Shown one piece after another: positions 1 to 12,888 of a stretch of DNA of 60,500 bases; positions within the stretch are counted from its first letter, which is position 1; every line of letters begins with the position of its first letter. The stretch covers positions 1 to 60,500 of the forward strand of contig FN648683.1 in the NCBI GenBank assembly GCA_000310025.1, read 5' to 3'. The notes beneath the pieces were generated by a model. It worked only from the letters and a program-made list of their open reading frames with translations. It had not been told where the DNA came from and did not search any database. The position numbers were made by a program, and so were the translations under genes. Source of the DNA: Ectocarpus siliculosus (taxonomy: Eukaryota; Sar; Phaeophyceae; Ectocarpales; Ectocarpaceae).

Positions 1-275
1 TCGTTCCAATCATTAGTTTGGTTCTTCACATTCTCCGGCCCACACACCGTACACTGTGTTTCCGCGCAAACCCCATGCAGTCAGTGACGGAACGGAATGA
101 TATACGAATTGGTTGAATCTTTCACGCGCCTTGAGATAACATCAAACCTGTTCGACGAGTGAAACTCCATACCAGCGTTCAGACTAGTGGCGGTGAGGGG
201 GGCTGGGAAGGAACAACTAGACAGAAAGCGTACCCCCACAGTGAACTAGGAAATTTTCTCATCAACAATAACAAA
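1..275. other. Left-edge non-coding stretch
   Basis: No coding region, RNA gene or repeat that I can support. It lies downstream of the minus-strand exon that ends at 276, so it may hold that gene's 3' untranslated region, but I see no clear polyadenylation signal that decides this. Confidence 0.3.
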
Positions 276-870
276 CTACGCTACATGCAGGTACCTCTCG
301 ATCGCCCGAAGTGCCATGTTGGGTGCCTTAGGACGAACTAGGAGAACGGCTGGAGGTACCAGCGCACTCGAACGCTCTCCTGAAGCCGAAACCGAAGCCG
401 AAGCCGAGTCCCCTGTTGTTGCTGCTGCTCCGTGAACACCCGTTGACGATGGGTCCAGCGAGACGACTACGCTGGCAAAGGCCCAAGAGCGGGGAATGCG
501 TCCAGGTACCAACACCCTCGACACTGTGGTGAGCTTTCCGTCCTTGAACGAATACTCCGTGTTGTGTATACAGTCGGACTCGTCGTCCGACATAGACATC
601 GGTGCTTCTCCAGGCTCAAGGCAGGAAGGCCCGTGAGAGATCCGAACCGCCAACGTCACTGGTTTGTTGCTCACGTTTTCACTGGACACCAGCTCAATAA
701 GCAAATCCCGGTTACTCCCCGGTAGCCCTTCCGAAACCACGTGGCCGTGGACCATCATCAGCCTGTCTAACCCGGCCGCAGTAGACGCAACCTCGAGGCG
801 CCGATTCATGTCCCCCAGGTTGGCCAGAGGATCGTACGACTCAAACGTCCCACGGGTCTCTTGCCAGCCT
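276..870 (-). CDS. Hypothetical protein, probable C-terminal exon
   Basis: The minus-strand frame is open from about 870 down to a stop at 276. The ATG-initiated part is 177 codons (from 809), but the same frame continues upstream through residues reading TFESYDPLANLGD, so the ATG at 809 is probably internal. An AG acceptor-like site near 868-872 could start the exon. The composition looks like real protein: a mixed hydrophobic/polar segment, an acidic patch (MSMSDDESD), and an Ala/Ser-rich low-complexity stretch before a basic C-terminus. I recognise no domain and propose no function. No upstream exon could be traced with confidence in 870-3130. It is the only candidate host gene in the left part of the window. 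Confidence 0.4.
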
Positions 871-3129
871 GCCAGTGGTGAAAGGTTGTGTCACTGTCAT
901 CATCGTTACATGATATGCATTCACACAGCAGCGTTGTATGCATTCACACGGCAGCGTTGATGGCTTTCACGCATCATTGCCGTCATTTCATCCATGCATA
1001 AGAATAAATGGCGCCCGCAAATGAAACATACCTAACAACCAACGAACGAGGCCAACAGCAGCACCAGCAGCAGCACAAAAATTGTTGAGCGTGTCTGTGG
1101 GGTGCGCGACCGTAGAAGAAACACAACCCTGCTTGGCCAACATTGCTTGGTGCCCTGTGAGTTGACATCCTGATTACCGTGCTCCACCCCCCACTCACGT
1201 GTTCTTGTCCATCGCCAAACTGCTTGCGCCCCATCCCCATGGCCTTGGCAATTGACAAGATTTTATCTGATGGTCACTATATCCTCTTCCACGTACAAAC
1301 GCGTCTGCATATCCTCCAAATCATATACCGAAGCGACTCGTCTTCATCCTCGCCGGTAGTGGCAGCAGCTGATGTAACCTTTGACACAAGTCACGGAGGG
1401 GCAAAGCAGTAAGACCGACCGCGAGTTGAAAGAGACAGCGTTTGTGTGGCGGTGGGTTCGCTCCAACGTTATCAATCATGTTGGCGTCAGAGAGACGCCG
1501 GCTATTACAAGTTCAACGTGAACCCGGTAGCACCTGTGATAACAGACTTGCGAGGGGGGCGAGAGGGAAAACCAGACCGCTTTTATATTTATTTGAGGAA
1601 AAAGGAAAAACAATCGCTTTGTATATTTTGATTGCGGCGAAAATAAAAACGAGAACCAAGTCAATTAACTCGATCATCGCACGGGGTTCGGTGGTATCGC
1701 ACGGTATCACCGATACCGAGCCCCTATTTAGTGGCTCCAGGGCACTCGCTGAGCAGGAGGTACTTCGCGGTATTGTGAATGGAGTAGGCGCCATTCGCGG
1801 GACTGCTGCTGTCGGGTTTATTGTTTATTCAGTATCGCACGTACCTGTTGATATCGCATCTACCCACTCTATGCGATGGAAAACCAAGAACCAATGATGT
1901 ATCAAACGACCGCTGCCCCCCGTGCGTTCTCACGCATCCTTACTGTACTTCGAAGGTAGGTATACTGATGGGACTGCCTAAGTCCAGACTGTCGGGGAGT
2001 GAGTGGTGGCTGCAGTGGTCGTGCCAACGTGCCACGCCTCGGTGCTAGGGTAGGGCTCTCTCTCTCTCTCCATCTCTCTCTCTTTTGAAGGGCGTCTCCT
2101 TGTTTGGCAAACTATCCATCCGTCTTGCGAAAGAGTTCCGGATGACACATACCGTAGGGTTTGCTCTCTCTCTCTCCACTCACCGGCACAGTATGAACCA
2201 AAGGTGTGCTCCCAGGTTGCTCCAAAGATCCACACCGCTCACGGCTACTGGATACACCCCGCCCGCTGCTCTCTCGGGTGCCCAGCACAGCTCGGGTGCT
2301 TGACCAAAAAATATATACAGTCCTCCTCCGCGTGGTTGGTTGCTGCTTGATGAGGTGAACGTGGTGAGCTGCTGTCGAAGGAGTCGATTCAGACTGGGGC
2401 CGGACGGAGCAGCACGAGAAAGGGCGCTGGGATGCTGCTGCACTTTCTACCTAACCTTGAACAATACAACCAAAGACATCATCAGCCGCTAGCAGTTAAC
2501 GGCGGTGGCCACCCAGACGAGGCTGGGGGGAACACACACACGAGCGTGCGTGCGTTTTTTTTTTTTCTTCGTTCCGAAAAAAGAAAGAGCGGGTGGGTAC
2601 TACAGCAGCGAGCTCTCTCGGATGCGCGTGCACACAACGGCCGAAAAGCAGCTCTACTGTGAAGGAACGAGCCCCCGAGGAGGGGAGGAGTGCTCACGTT
2701 TGGTTCCTCAACACGTCTATGTGTGGGTGGGCTGTAGGGATGTGCAGCAGTGCAGGTGAGGGTGTGTGGTTGTTGGGAGAGGCAGAGGTCACGCGACACA
2801 CAGACAAACACCACGTTTCTTGAAAAATTATTCTCTAAAAGACAACTGATCACCGGTGAGTTGCTTCTCTATCTCTCGGCGGACCCAACGCAACTGCCAA
2901 GCTAAGGTGACCCCTCAGTACATGCCAGGGTACGTGCTCACCACCACAGAAGCTCGCCTGAGGCCGTTTGGGGCTGCTCCAGACACGTGCTTTTTTGGAG
3001 AGGACTTGGGGAAAGGCGGCAATAAAAAGGTGTTTTTGATTCCAATCCTCAAGTCAAAAGAGGGGTTTACTTGCCGCCACAAGAAAATTCTCAAACTGAT
3101 GTCACGAATTCAAACCGAAGTTCAATAAT
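871..3129. other. Gene-poor DNA with simple repeats
   Basis: Only short overlapping frames on both strands; none looks like conserved protein. It contains a 23-bp tandem duplication (915-960), CT-rich microsatellites near 2056-2090 and 2165-2180, and a T-run near 2555-2566. The satellite domain begins at about 3130. Confidence 0.4.
915..960. repeat. 23-bp tandem duplication (2 copies)
   Basis: Two adjacent 23-bp copies starting ATGCATTCACAC at 915 and 938, differing at about one position. Confidence 0.75.
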
Positions 3130-6100
3130 TCCCTGTTAATTCTTAATCTTCTGCTTCATCCTTGGATCGCCACAAAAGCAACCACCTTGTAAGAAGCGCC
3201 GTGGACAACAAAAGCCCACCAGCCACTGCCGCCACACACTCTAGATGTGTGTGGTTTCGGCATCCATACTCTCTCTACTCATACGTGAGTCGCTACAAAA
3301 GCAACAACCTTGGTAAGTAACGCCGTGGACAAAACAAGCTCACCAATCACGGCCGACACACACTGTTCATGTGTGTGGTTTCCGAATTCATAGTCTTCTG
3401 CTTCATCCTTGGATCGCCACAAAATCAACCACCTTGTATGAAGCGCAGTGGACAACAAAAGCCCACCAGCCACTGCCGCCACACACTCTAGATGTGTGTG
3501 GGTCCGGCATTCATATTCCACTATTCATGCGTGAGTCGCCACGAAGCCGACAACCCTCGGGAGTGACGCTGTTGCCAAAACAAAGCACCACCATCCGGCC
3601 GCCACACACTATTGATGTGTGTGGCTTCGACATGCATACTCTCTTGTTTCTTCTTTTGATCGCCACAAACGCAACCACCTTGTGATGAGCGGAGTGGCCA
3701 AAAGAAGCCCGCCGCCACGGCCGGCACAAACTGTTCATGTGTGTGGTTTCGGCATATATATTCTCTCTACTCACGCATTAATCGCCTCATAGGCAACACT
3801 CTTTGCAAGTAGCGCTATGGACAAATATTCCCACCACCACGGCCGCCACACACCAGAGATGTGCGTAGTTTCCGAATTCTTAATCTTCTGCTTCATCCTT
3901 GGATCGCCACACAAGCAACCACCTTGTAAGAAGCGCCGTGGACAACAAAAGCCCACCAGCCACTGCCGCCACACACTCTAGATGTGTGTGCGTCCGGCAT
4001 TCATATTCCACTATTCATGCGTGAGTCGCCACGAAGCCGACAACCCTCGGGAGTTAAGCTGTTGCCAAACCAAAGCACCACCATCCGGCCGCCACACACT
4101 ATTGATGTGTGTGGCTTCGACATGCATACTCTCTTGTTTCTTCTTTTGATCGCCACAAACGCAACCACCTTGTGATGAGTGAAGTGGCCAAAAGAAGCCC
4201 GCCGCCACGGCCGGCACAAACTGTTCATGTGTGTGGTTTCGGCATATATATTCTCTCTACTCATGTATTAATCGCCTCATAGGCAACACTCTTTGTAAGT
4301 AGCGCTATGGACAAATATTCCCACCACCACGGCCGCCACACACCAGAGATGTGCGTAGTTTCCGAATTCTTAATCTTCTGCTTCATCCTTGGATCGCCAC
4401 AAAAGCAACCACTTTGTATGAAGCGCCGTGGACAACAAAAGCCCACCAGCCACTGCCGCCACACACTCTAGATGTGTGTGGTTTCGGCATCCATACTCTC
4501 TCTACTCATGCGTGAGTCGCTACCAAAGCAACAACCTCGGTAAGTAACGCCGTGGACATAACCAGCTCACCAATCACGGCCGACACACACTGTTCATGTG
4601 TGTGGTTTACCAAATATCGTACTCTCTTGCTTCATCCTTGGATCGCCACAAAAGCAACCACTTTGTATGAAGCGCCGTGGACAACAAAAGCCCACCAGCC
4701 ACTGCCGCCACACACTCTAGATGTGTGTGGTTTCGGCATCCATACTCTCTCTACTCATGCGTGAGTCGCTACAAAAGCAACAACCTTGGTAAGTAACGCC
4801 GTGGACAAAACAAGCTCACCAATCACGGCCGACACACACTGTTCATGTGTGTGGTTTCCGAATTCATAATCTTCTGCTTCATCCTTGGATCGCCACAAAA
4901 TCAACCACCTTGTATGAAGCGCCGTGGACAACAAAAGCCCACCAGCCACTGCCGCCACACACTCTAGATGTGTGTGGTTTCGGCATTCATATTCTCACTA
5001 TTCATGCGTGAGTCGCCACAAAGCCGACAACCCTCGGGAGTGACGCTGTTGCCAAAACAAAGCACCACCATCTCGGCGGCCACACACTATTGATGTGTGT
5101 GGCTTCGACATGCATACTCTCTTGTTTCTTCTTTTGATCGCCACAAACGCAACCACCTTGTGATGAAGCGGAGTGGCCAAAAGAAGCCCGCCGCCACGGC
5201 CGGCACAAACTGTTCATGTGTGTGGTTTCGGCATATATATTCTCTCTACTCACGCATTAATCGCCTCATAGGCAACACTCTTTGTAAGTAGCGCTATGGA
5301 CAAATATTCCCACCACCACGGCCGCCACACACCAGAGATGTGCGTAGTTTCCGAATTCTTAATCTTCTGCTTCATCCTTGGATCGCCACAACAGCAACCA
5401 CCTTGTATGAAGCGCCGTGGACAACAAAAGCCCACCAGCCACTGCCGCCACACACTCTAGATGTGTGTGGTTTCGGCATCCATACTCTCTCTACTCATGC
5501 GTGAGTCGCTACAAAAGCAACAACCTCGGTAAGTAACGCCGTGGACATAACAAGCTCACCAATCACGGCCGACACACAATGTTCATGTGTGTGGTTTCCC
5601 AAATATCGTACTCTCTTGCTTCATCCTTGGATCGCCACAAAAGCAACCACCTTGTAAGAAGCGCCGTGGACAACAAAAGCCCACCAGCCACTGCCGCCAC
5701 ACACTCTAGATGTGTGTGGGTCCGGCATTCATATTCCACTATTCATGCATGAGTCGCCACGAAGCCGACAACCCTCGGGAGTTACGCTGTTGCCAAAACA
5801 AAGCACCACCATCCGGCCGCCACACACTATTTATGTGCGTGGCTTCGGCATCCATACTCTCTTGTTTCGTCTTTTGAAAGCCACAAGAGCAACCACCTTG
5901 TGATGAGCGGAGTGGCCAAAAGAAGCCCGCCGCCACGGCCGGCACCAACTGTTCACGTGTGTGGTTTCGGCATTCATAATCTCTTGCTTCATCCTCGGAT
6001 CGCCACGAAATCAACCACCTTGTAAGAAGCGCCGTGGACAACAAAAGCCCACCAGCCACTGCCGCCACACACTCTAGATGTGTGTGATTTCGGCATTCAT

Positions 6101-9100
6101 ATTCCACTATTCATGCGTGAGTCGCCACGAAGCCGACAACCCTCGGGAATTACGCTGTTGCCAAAACAGAGCACCACCATCCGGCCGCCACACACTATTT
6201 ATGTGCGTGGCTTTGGCATCCATACTCTCTTGTTTCGTCTTTTGAAAGCCACAAGAGCAACCACCTTGTGATGAGCGGAGTGGCCAAAAGAAGCGCGCCG
6301 CCACGGCCGGCACAAACTGTTCGAGTGTGTGGTTTCCGAATTCTTAATATCTTGCTTCATCCTTGGATCCCCACAAAAGCATCTACCTTGTAAGAAGCGC
6401 CGTGGAAAATATAAGCCCACCAGCCACTGCCGCCACACACTCTTGATGTGCGTGGGTCCCGCATTCATATTCTCTATATTCATGCGTGAGTCGCCACGAA
6501 GACGATCACTCTCGGGAGTTCCGTTGTCGCCGTAACAAAGCACTTCCATTCGGCCGCCACACACTACACATTTGTGTGGTTTCCGCATCCACACTCTCTT
6601 GTTTCTTCGTTTGATCGCGACAAAAACAACCACCTTGCAAGAAGCGCAGCGGACAACAAAAGCCCGCTACCACGGCCGCCACATGTTATTGATGTGTGTG
6701 GTTTTGGCATTCGTATTCTCTCTACTCATGCGTGAGTCGCCACGAAGACGACAACCCTCGGATGTTCCGCTGTTGCCAAAACAAAGCACAACTATCCGGC
6801 CGCCACACCCCTAGATTTGTGTGGTTTCGGAATCCATACTATCTCTACTCATGCGTGAGTCGCTACAAAAGCAACAACCTTGGTAAGTAACGCAGAGACC
6901 AAAACAAGCTCACCAATCACGGCCGACACACACTGTTCATGTGGGTGGTTTCGGCATCCATACTCTCTCGTTTCATCCTTGGATCGCCACACAGGCAACC
7001 ACCTTGTAAGAGGCGCCGTGGACAACAAAAGCCCATCAATGACAGCCGCCACATAATGTTGATGTGTGTGGTTTCGGCCTTCATACTCTCTGTACTCATG
7101 CGTGAATCGCCAATCAGGAACCAACCTTGGCAAAACGTGCTATGGATAAACATTCCCACCACCCCGGCCGCCACACACTCTAGATGTGTGTGGGTCCGGC
7201 ATTCATGTTCCAGTACTCATCATGCGTGAGTCGCCACGAAGACGGCAACCCTCAGGAGTTCCGCTGTTGCCAAAACAAAGCACCACCATCCGGCCGCCAC
7301 ACACTATTTATGTGTGTTCCTTCGGGATCCATACTCTCTTGTTTCTTCTTTTGATCGCCACAAGAGCAACCACCTTGTAAGAAACGCCGTGGACAACAAA
7401 ATCCCACCAGCCTGGCGCAACATATTTTTGATGTGTGTGGTTTCGGCATTCATATTCTCTCCACTGATGCGTGAATCGCCAAACAAACAGGAAACAACCT
7501 TGGTAAGTAGCGCTATGGACAAAAAGGCCGACCACCACAGCCGCCAAACACTCTAGATCTGTGTGGGTCCCGCATTCATATTCTCTCTAATCATGCGTGA
7601 GTCTCCACGAAGACGATCACCCTCGGGAGTTCCGTTGTCGCCAAGCCAAAGCACTTCCATTCGGCCGCCACACACTATTCATGTGTGTGGTTTCGGCATC
7701 CATACTCTCTTGTTTCTTCGTTTGATCGCGACAAAAGCATCCACCTTGTAAGAAGCGCAGTGGACAAAAAAAGCCCGCTACCACGGCCGCCACATATTAT
7801 TGATGTGTGTGGTTTCGGCATTCGTATTCTCTCTACTCATGCGTGAGTCGCCACGAAGACGACCACCCTCGGAAGTTCCGCTGTTGCCAAAACAAAGCAC
7901 AACCATCCGGCCGCCACACACTAACTATGTGTGTGGTTCCGGCATTGATACCATCTCTACTCATGCGTGAATCCCCACGCAGGCGACAATCCTCGTGAGT
8001 AGGGCTGTTGCAAAATCAATCGCACCATTCGGGCGCCACACACTTTTGATGTGTTTGGTTTCGGCATTCATACCATCTCTACTCATGCGTGAATCCCCAC
8101 GCAGGCAACGATCCTCGTGAGTAGCGCTGTTGCAAAATCAAGCGCACCATCCGGGCGCCACACACTCTTGATATATGTGGTTTCGGCATTCATACTCTCT
8201 GTACTCCTGCCTAAGTAGCCACACACGCATCAACCGTTGAAACTAGCACCGTGAACGAAAAACGCCCACCAATCACGGCCGACGCACACTACTTATGTGT
8301 GTGGTTCCGGCATTCATACCATCTCTACTCATGCGTGAATCCCCACGCAGGCGACAATCCTCGTAAGTAGCGCTGTTGCCAAAACAATCGCACCATTCGG
8401 GCGCCACACACTTTTGATGTGTGTGGCTTCGACATGCATACTCTCTGTACTCATGCGTTAGTGGTTACAAAACAACAACCTTCGTAAGTAACGCCGTGGA
8501 CAAAACAAGCCCACCAATCACGGCCGCCACACACTGTTCGTGTGTGTGGTTTCCGAATTCTTAATCTCTTGCTTCATCCTTGGATCGTCACACAGGCAAC
8601 CACCTTGTATGAAGCGCCGTGGACAACAAAGCCCACCAGCCACTGCCGCCACACACCAGAGATGTGTGTGGGTCCGGCATTCATATTCTCTCTATTCATG
8701 CGTGAGTCGCCACAAAGACGACAACCCTCGGGAGCTCCGCGGTTGCCGAATCAAACCACCACCATCCGGCCGCCACACACTACTGATGTGTGTGGTTTCG
8801 GCATCCATACTCTCTCGCTTCATCCTTGGATCGCCACAAAAGCAACCACCTTGTTAGAAGCGCAGTGGACAAAAGAAGCCCGCCACCACGGCCGACACAC
8901 CCTATTCATGTGAAGTGGTTTCCGACTTCATACTCTCTCGCTTCATTCTTGGATCGCCACAAAAGCAACCACCATGTAAGTAGCGCCGTTGACAACAAAA
9001 GCCCACCAGCCACGGCTGCCACACACTGTTCGTGTGTGTGGTTTCCGAATTCATACTCTCTCGTTTCATCCTTTGATCGCCACAAAAGCAACCACCTTGT

Positions 9101-10936
9101 AAGTAGCGACGAGGACAACAAACGCCCACCAGCCACGGCCGCCACATCGTATTGATGTGTGTGGTTTCCGAATTCATTCTCTCTCGTTTCATCCTTTGAT
9201 CGCCACAAAAGCAACCACCTTGTAAGTAGCGACGAAGACAACAAACGCCCACCAGCCACGGCCGCCACACACTATTGATGTGTGTGGCTTCGGCATTCAT
9301 ATTCTCTCTATTCATGCGTGAGTCGAGTCGAAGACGAGAACCCTCGGGAGTTCCGCTGTTGCCAGAACTAAACACCATCATCTGGCCACCACACACTTTC
9401 ATGTGTGTGGTTTCGGCATCCATACTCTCGTTTCTTCTTTTGATCGCCACAAAAGCAACCACCTTGTAAGAAGCGCAGTGGACAGAAGAAGCCCGCCACC
9501 ACGGCCGACACACACTATTCATGTGATGTGGTTTCCGACTTCATACTCTCTCGCTTCATCCTTGGATCGCCACAAAAGCAACACCCTTGTAAGTAGCAAC
9601 GAGGACAGCAAAAGCCCACTAGCCACGGCTGCCACATGGTATTGATATGTGTGGTTTCCGCATTCATATTCCCCCTACTCATGCATTTATCGCTTCAGAG
9701 GCAACACTTTTTGAAAGTAGTGCTATGGACTAATATGCCCACAGCCACGGCCGCCACATGGTATTGATGTGCGTAGTTCCGGCATTTATATTTCACTATT
9801 CATGGGTAAGTCGCCACGAAGGCGACAACCCTCGGGAGTTCCGCTGTTGCGAAAACAAAGCACCACCATCCGGCCGCCACACACTATTCATGTGTGTTGT
9901 TTTCGACTTCGTACTCTCTCGCTTCATCCTTGGATCGCCACAAAAGCAACCACCTTGTATGAAGCGCCGTGGACAACAAAAGCCCGCCAACCACGGCCGC
10001 CACTTATTATTGATGTGTGTGGTTCCTGCATTCATACTCTCTATACTCCTGCGTGAATCGCCAAACAGGCCACAACCTTGGTAAGTAGCGCTATAGACAA
10101 ATATGCCCACCACCACGGCCGCCACACACTCTAGATGTGTGTCGGTCCGGTATTCATATTCTCTCTACTCATGCGTGAATCGCCACAAAGGCAGCAACCT
10201 TCGTTGAATGCGCTGTTGCGAAAACAAGCCCGCAAACCACGGCCGATACACACTCTTGATGTGTGTTGGTTCGACATTGACACTCTACTCATCGCGTGAG
10301 TCGCTACAAAAGCAACCACCTTGTGATGAGCGCAGTGGCCAAGAAGAAGCCCGCCACCACGGCCGGCATAAACTATTAATGTTTGGTTTCCGACTTCATA
10401 CTCTCTCGTTTCATCCTTGGATCGCCACAAAAGCAACCACCTTGTAAGTAGGGCCGTGGACAACAAAAGCCCACCAGCCACGGCCGCCACATGGTATTGA
10501 TGTGTTTGATTTCGGCATTCATATTCTCTATACTCATGCGTGAATCGCCAAACAGGAAACAACCTTGGTAAGTAGCGCTGTAGACAAATATGCCCACCAC
10601 CACCCGGCCGCCACACACTGTTCATGTGTGTGGCTTCGGCGCCCATACTCTCTTGTTTCTTCGTTTGATCACCACAAAAGCAACCACCTTGTAAGGAGCG
10701 CAGTGGCCAAAAGAAGCCCGCCACCACGGCCGGCCCAAACTATTCATGTGTGTGGTTTCCGACTTCATACTCTCTTGCTTCATCCTTGGATCGCCACGAA
10801 GGCAACCACCTTGCATGAAGCGCCGTGGACAACAAAAGCCCACCAGCCACGGCCGCCACATGGTATTGATGTGTGTGATTTCGGCATTCATATCCTCTCT
10901 ACTCATGCGTGAATCGCCAAACAGGAAACAACCTTG
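3130..10936. repeat. Satellite array 1, 123-bp monomers
   Basis: About 60 tandem monomers of 122-124 bp. Each monomer carries a dyad of the form CCACACAC-7 nt-GTGTGTGG followed by a conserved string (TTCGGCATTCATA..., then TCATGCGTGAGTCGCCAC, then AACCTTGGTAAGTAGCGC or a relative, then CCCACCA..CGGCCGC). Dyad centres vary between monomer types (TATTGAT, TCTAGAT, TGTTCAT, TATTTAT; CAGAGAT with a degraded right arm). Matching dyads fall at 3240, 3364, 3487, 3610, 3732, 3854, 3977, 4100 and so on. A higher-order unit of four monomers is visible: 3487-3976 is almost identical to 3977-4466 (490-bp offset). The array stops abruptly after ACCTTGG at about 10936, where the DIRS-like element begins. 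Frames across it open and close with monomer length changes; I do not call it coding. Confidence 0.95.
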
Positions 10937-11109
10937 GTTTATTGTTTTCCTTTCGAATTTCCTTCATCATTATTTTTCCAAGGCCGAAGGAAAGAGAGGG
11001 GTGCCAACTGCTTCTCTCTCTTTCCTCCGAACGGCAACCACAAATTTTCTCTTTCTCGGTGCAGGGGCTAATCTTACTGCACGCACTAGTCTCAGATGAC
11101 CAAGTCCCC

Positions 11110-11130
11110 AAAATGGTACCCTACCATTTT
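11110..11130. other. Perfect 9-bp hairpin near the element's 3' end
   Basis: AAAATGGTA, three-nucleotide spacer CCC, TACCATTTT. It sits just beyond the recombinase stop codon (11156 on the minus strand), in the 3' region of the DIRS-like element. It could be a 3' processing signal or part of the terminal repeats that recombinases use; the sequence alone does not decide. Confidence 0.5.
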
Positions 11131-11155
11131 CTTCGCCAACCTCGAGGTCATCCTG

Positions 11156-12187
11156 CTACCACTCATTCGGTGATATTAGCCCCCTCTTATGCCTACCCCA
11201 CACCGTGCCTTCTACTGGCTGCCGCTCGACTCCCTTATCCTTGTCTCCATGTATACGTGACACCATTCGCGAGTCTTCCGCGTTGTCTACTGTATACGGT
11301 TTGTACGCATCAGACTTCCACCTTCCTGCTCTCTGGATTACTCTTTCCGAGACATTGCCTCCAGCCGCCAAGGTGGAAGCCACTCCAATTCGGAGCGAAT
11401 GTAACGCAAAGTCCTTTGGGTTTCGCCCTGACTTCTCGACAATCTCTCTCAACGCCCGAAGGGCTTGGTCATACTTCAGAACCTTCACTGCACGGCCGCT
11501 ACGGTATGATGATAGCGGCGCATCATCGGGTAACGTTGCATTACATGACAACAGCTCCAACATCAGCGCAACTGCTCCGCCGTCTGCTCTGTACCCCGAT
11601 GGTGGGCCGTTAATCTCATCCCGTGTACGAGCCCTGACCGACCCCGTCTGGTCCTGGTCACCCTTGTGTCCTCTAAAGTGCACCTCTATCTTATCCGCCT
11701 CTCGCCATCGGACATACTTCAACTGTTCCTCCCCAGAGAAAAACGCAACATCCCGTCTCGTGAGACAATGTACTGGATGCCCGACCCCGGAACTGTCAGC
11801 AAACATTTCGTCCGACCGAGTGATCAAGAAATAGCTTAAGCTCAAACATAACCACATCACGCGTCCTCCCACTCCCCAAGTGGGAATCTTGCTCTCACCC
11901 TCTCGCAACATCCTCCAAGTGATCGGCAATCGAACTCGTTGACGTACCCCGGCGACCGCCTGGGACCTAGAAATGCCCCGAAGTGCACACTTCAGCAACG
12001 GCGACGACGTGACTATCTCTACATGTGCTTCCACCCTGTGGTGGTACTGCACCGCTGCCAGCTTCCCCGATATAGTCCCGGCCTGGTTTCCTTCCGACTC
12101 GAAACACCACGCCGCAAAGTCAATCAAGGCCCACACCATCTCTGTGTGCGGTGACTCTGCGCTCAAGAACTTTTCGTAACCCATCAT
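11156..12187 (-). CDS. Tyrosine recombinase of DIRS-like element
   Basis: A 343-residue ORF with the signature of the tyrosine recombinase / phage integrase family, the enzyme that would insert the circular cDNA of a DIRS-type element by strand exchange. Visible catalytic candidates are Arg124 (in ITRSDEM), the H-x-x-R box His263/Arg266 (HSLRIGVAS), Trp290 (AGRWKS, at the second His/Trp position) and the nucleophile Tyr298 (YKPYT; Tyr295 is the alternative). Residues about 1-100 are the helical N-terminal DNA-binding part. The ORF is uninterrupted and has the usual length for the family. Its ATG overlaps the RNase H stop codon by four bases (ATGA at 12187-12184), suggesting termination-reinitiation coupling or a recent frame split. 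The related protein of copy 2 (35974-36594) aligns over the N-terminal part only. Confidence 0.9.
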   Translation of the reverse strand: MMGYEKFLSAESPHTEMVWALIDFAAWCFESEGNQAGTISGKLAAVQYHHRVEAHVEIVTSSPLLKCALRGISRSQAVAGVRQRVRLPITWRMLREGESKIPTWGVGGRVMWLCLSLSYFLITRSDEMFADSSGVGHPVHCLTRRDVAFFSGEEQLKYVRWREADKIEVHFRGHKGDQDQTGSVRARTRDEINGPPSGYRADGGAVALMLELLSCNATLPDDAPLSSYRSGRAVKVLKYDQALRALREIVEKSGRNPKDFALHSLRIGVASTLAAGGNVSERVIQRAGRWKSDAYKPYTVDNAEDSRMVSRIHGDKDKGVERQPVEGTVWGRHKRGLISPNEW

Positions 12188-12864
12188 CCTGCGAAAGACA
12201 CACCAAGACCGGAAACCTGACGCGTAATTGCGTTGAGACGAATTCGCAACTGATCGTCCGATGAGCTCGAGGCCAAGACCGCGGAAGTAATGTCCGTTGC
12301 TTCTTGGCCCAAAAGTTGTTCCTGCCAGCGAATATCGGGCCGGTAGGCGTGCAAGTTAGCAGCGATTTCATCACGCGTCCATCTCGAAATACCGTCAGAC
12401 AAAGTATTATCCACGCCTCGGATATGCTTGGCCCGAAACCGCCAACCGCTGCGCATCTCTAAGCACCCTAGCATACGCATAAGTGCTCCTGATCTAGGCT
12501 CTTGCGCCCCCCTGCATTTTTTGACCCAGTGTACAGCACTCATGTTATCCCCCCTCATCAAGATACCCTGCCCCGGGTACTCTGGCCCCGTCCCGGCGTG
12601 AACAGTCAAAGCCCACGCCGTCAGCAGCATGCCTAGCAGCTCGAACACGTTCACCGACAAGTCGTCCCTAGATTCCACGCGGGTGCGAAGGCGAACTCGA
12701 ACGTCTTCTTCGTAATCTACCCGCCACCATTGGCCCGTCTCCAAGCAATATCCTCCCATGACATCCCCGCTCGCATCACTTGCTAGAGTCAGGGAAGGCG
12801 GCTGCATAAAACAAGAGAACAGGGGAGCTCCCAATCCAGTGACACCGTCAGCTCCCGTGGCCAT
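12184..12864 (-). CDS. RNase H domain of DIRS-like polyprotein
   Basis: A 226-codon ORF in the same frame as the reverse transcriptase upstream, separated from it only by a TAA at 12889-12891. The first in-frame ATG after the stop is at 12864, but the frame is open from the stop itself and the intervening residues (GFWRLVVE) match the same place in copy 2, so this is the C-terminal half of one RT-RNase H protein. Acidic residues expected for RNase H are visible: LASDASGD, NVFELLGM, MRGDNMSAV and NTLSDGISRW. RNase H removes the RNA strand during cDNA synthesis. Copy 2 carries a recognisable relative at 37116-37457 (MRGDN, NTLADGISRW). Confidence 0.85.
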   Translation of the reverse strand: MATGADGVTGLGAPLFSCFMQPPSLTLASDASGDVMGGYCLETGQWWRVDYEEDVRVRLRTRVESRDDLSVNVFELLGMLLTAWALTVHAGTGPEYPGQGILMRGDNMSAVHWVKKCRGAQEPRSGALMRMLGCLEMRSGWRFRAKHIRGVDNTLSDGISRWTRDEIAANLHAYRPDIRWQEQLLGQEATDITSAVLASSSSDDQLRIRLNAITRQVSGLGVSFAG

Positions 12865-12888
12865 CTCTACGACCAGTCGCCAAAAACC

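Noticed and set aside
8902-10906. Long open frames inside satellite arrays (up to about 206 codons) encoding a repeated Cys/Trp-rich peptide of about 41 residues
   Set aside because: They arise because 123 is a multiple of three. Frames are open on both strands, monomers of 122 or 124 bp break them often, and there is no consistent start. I treat them as by-products of the repeat.
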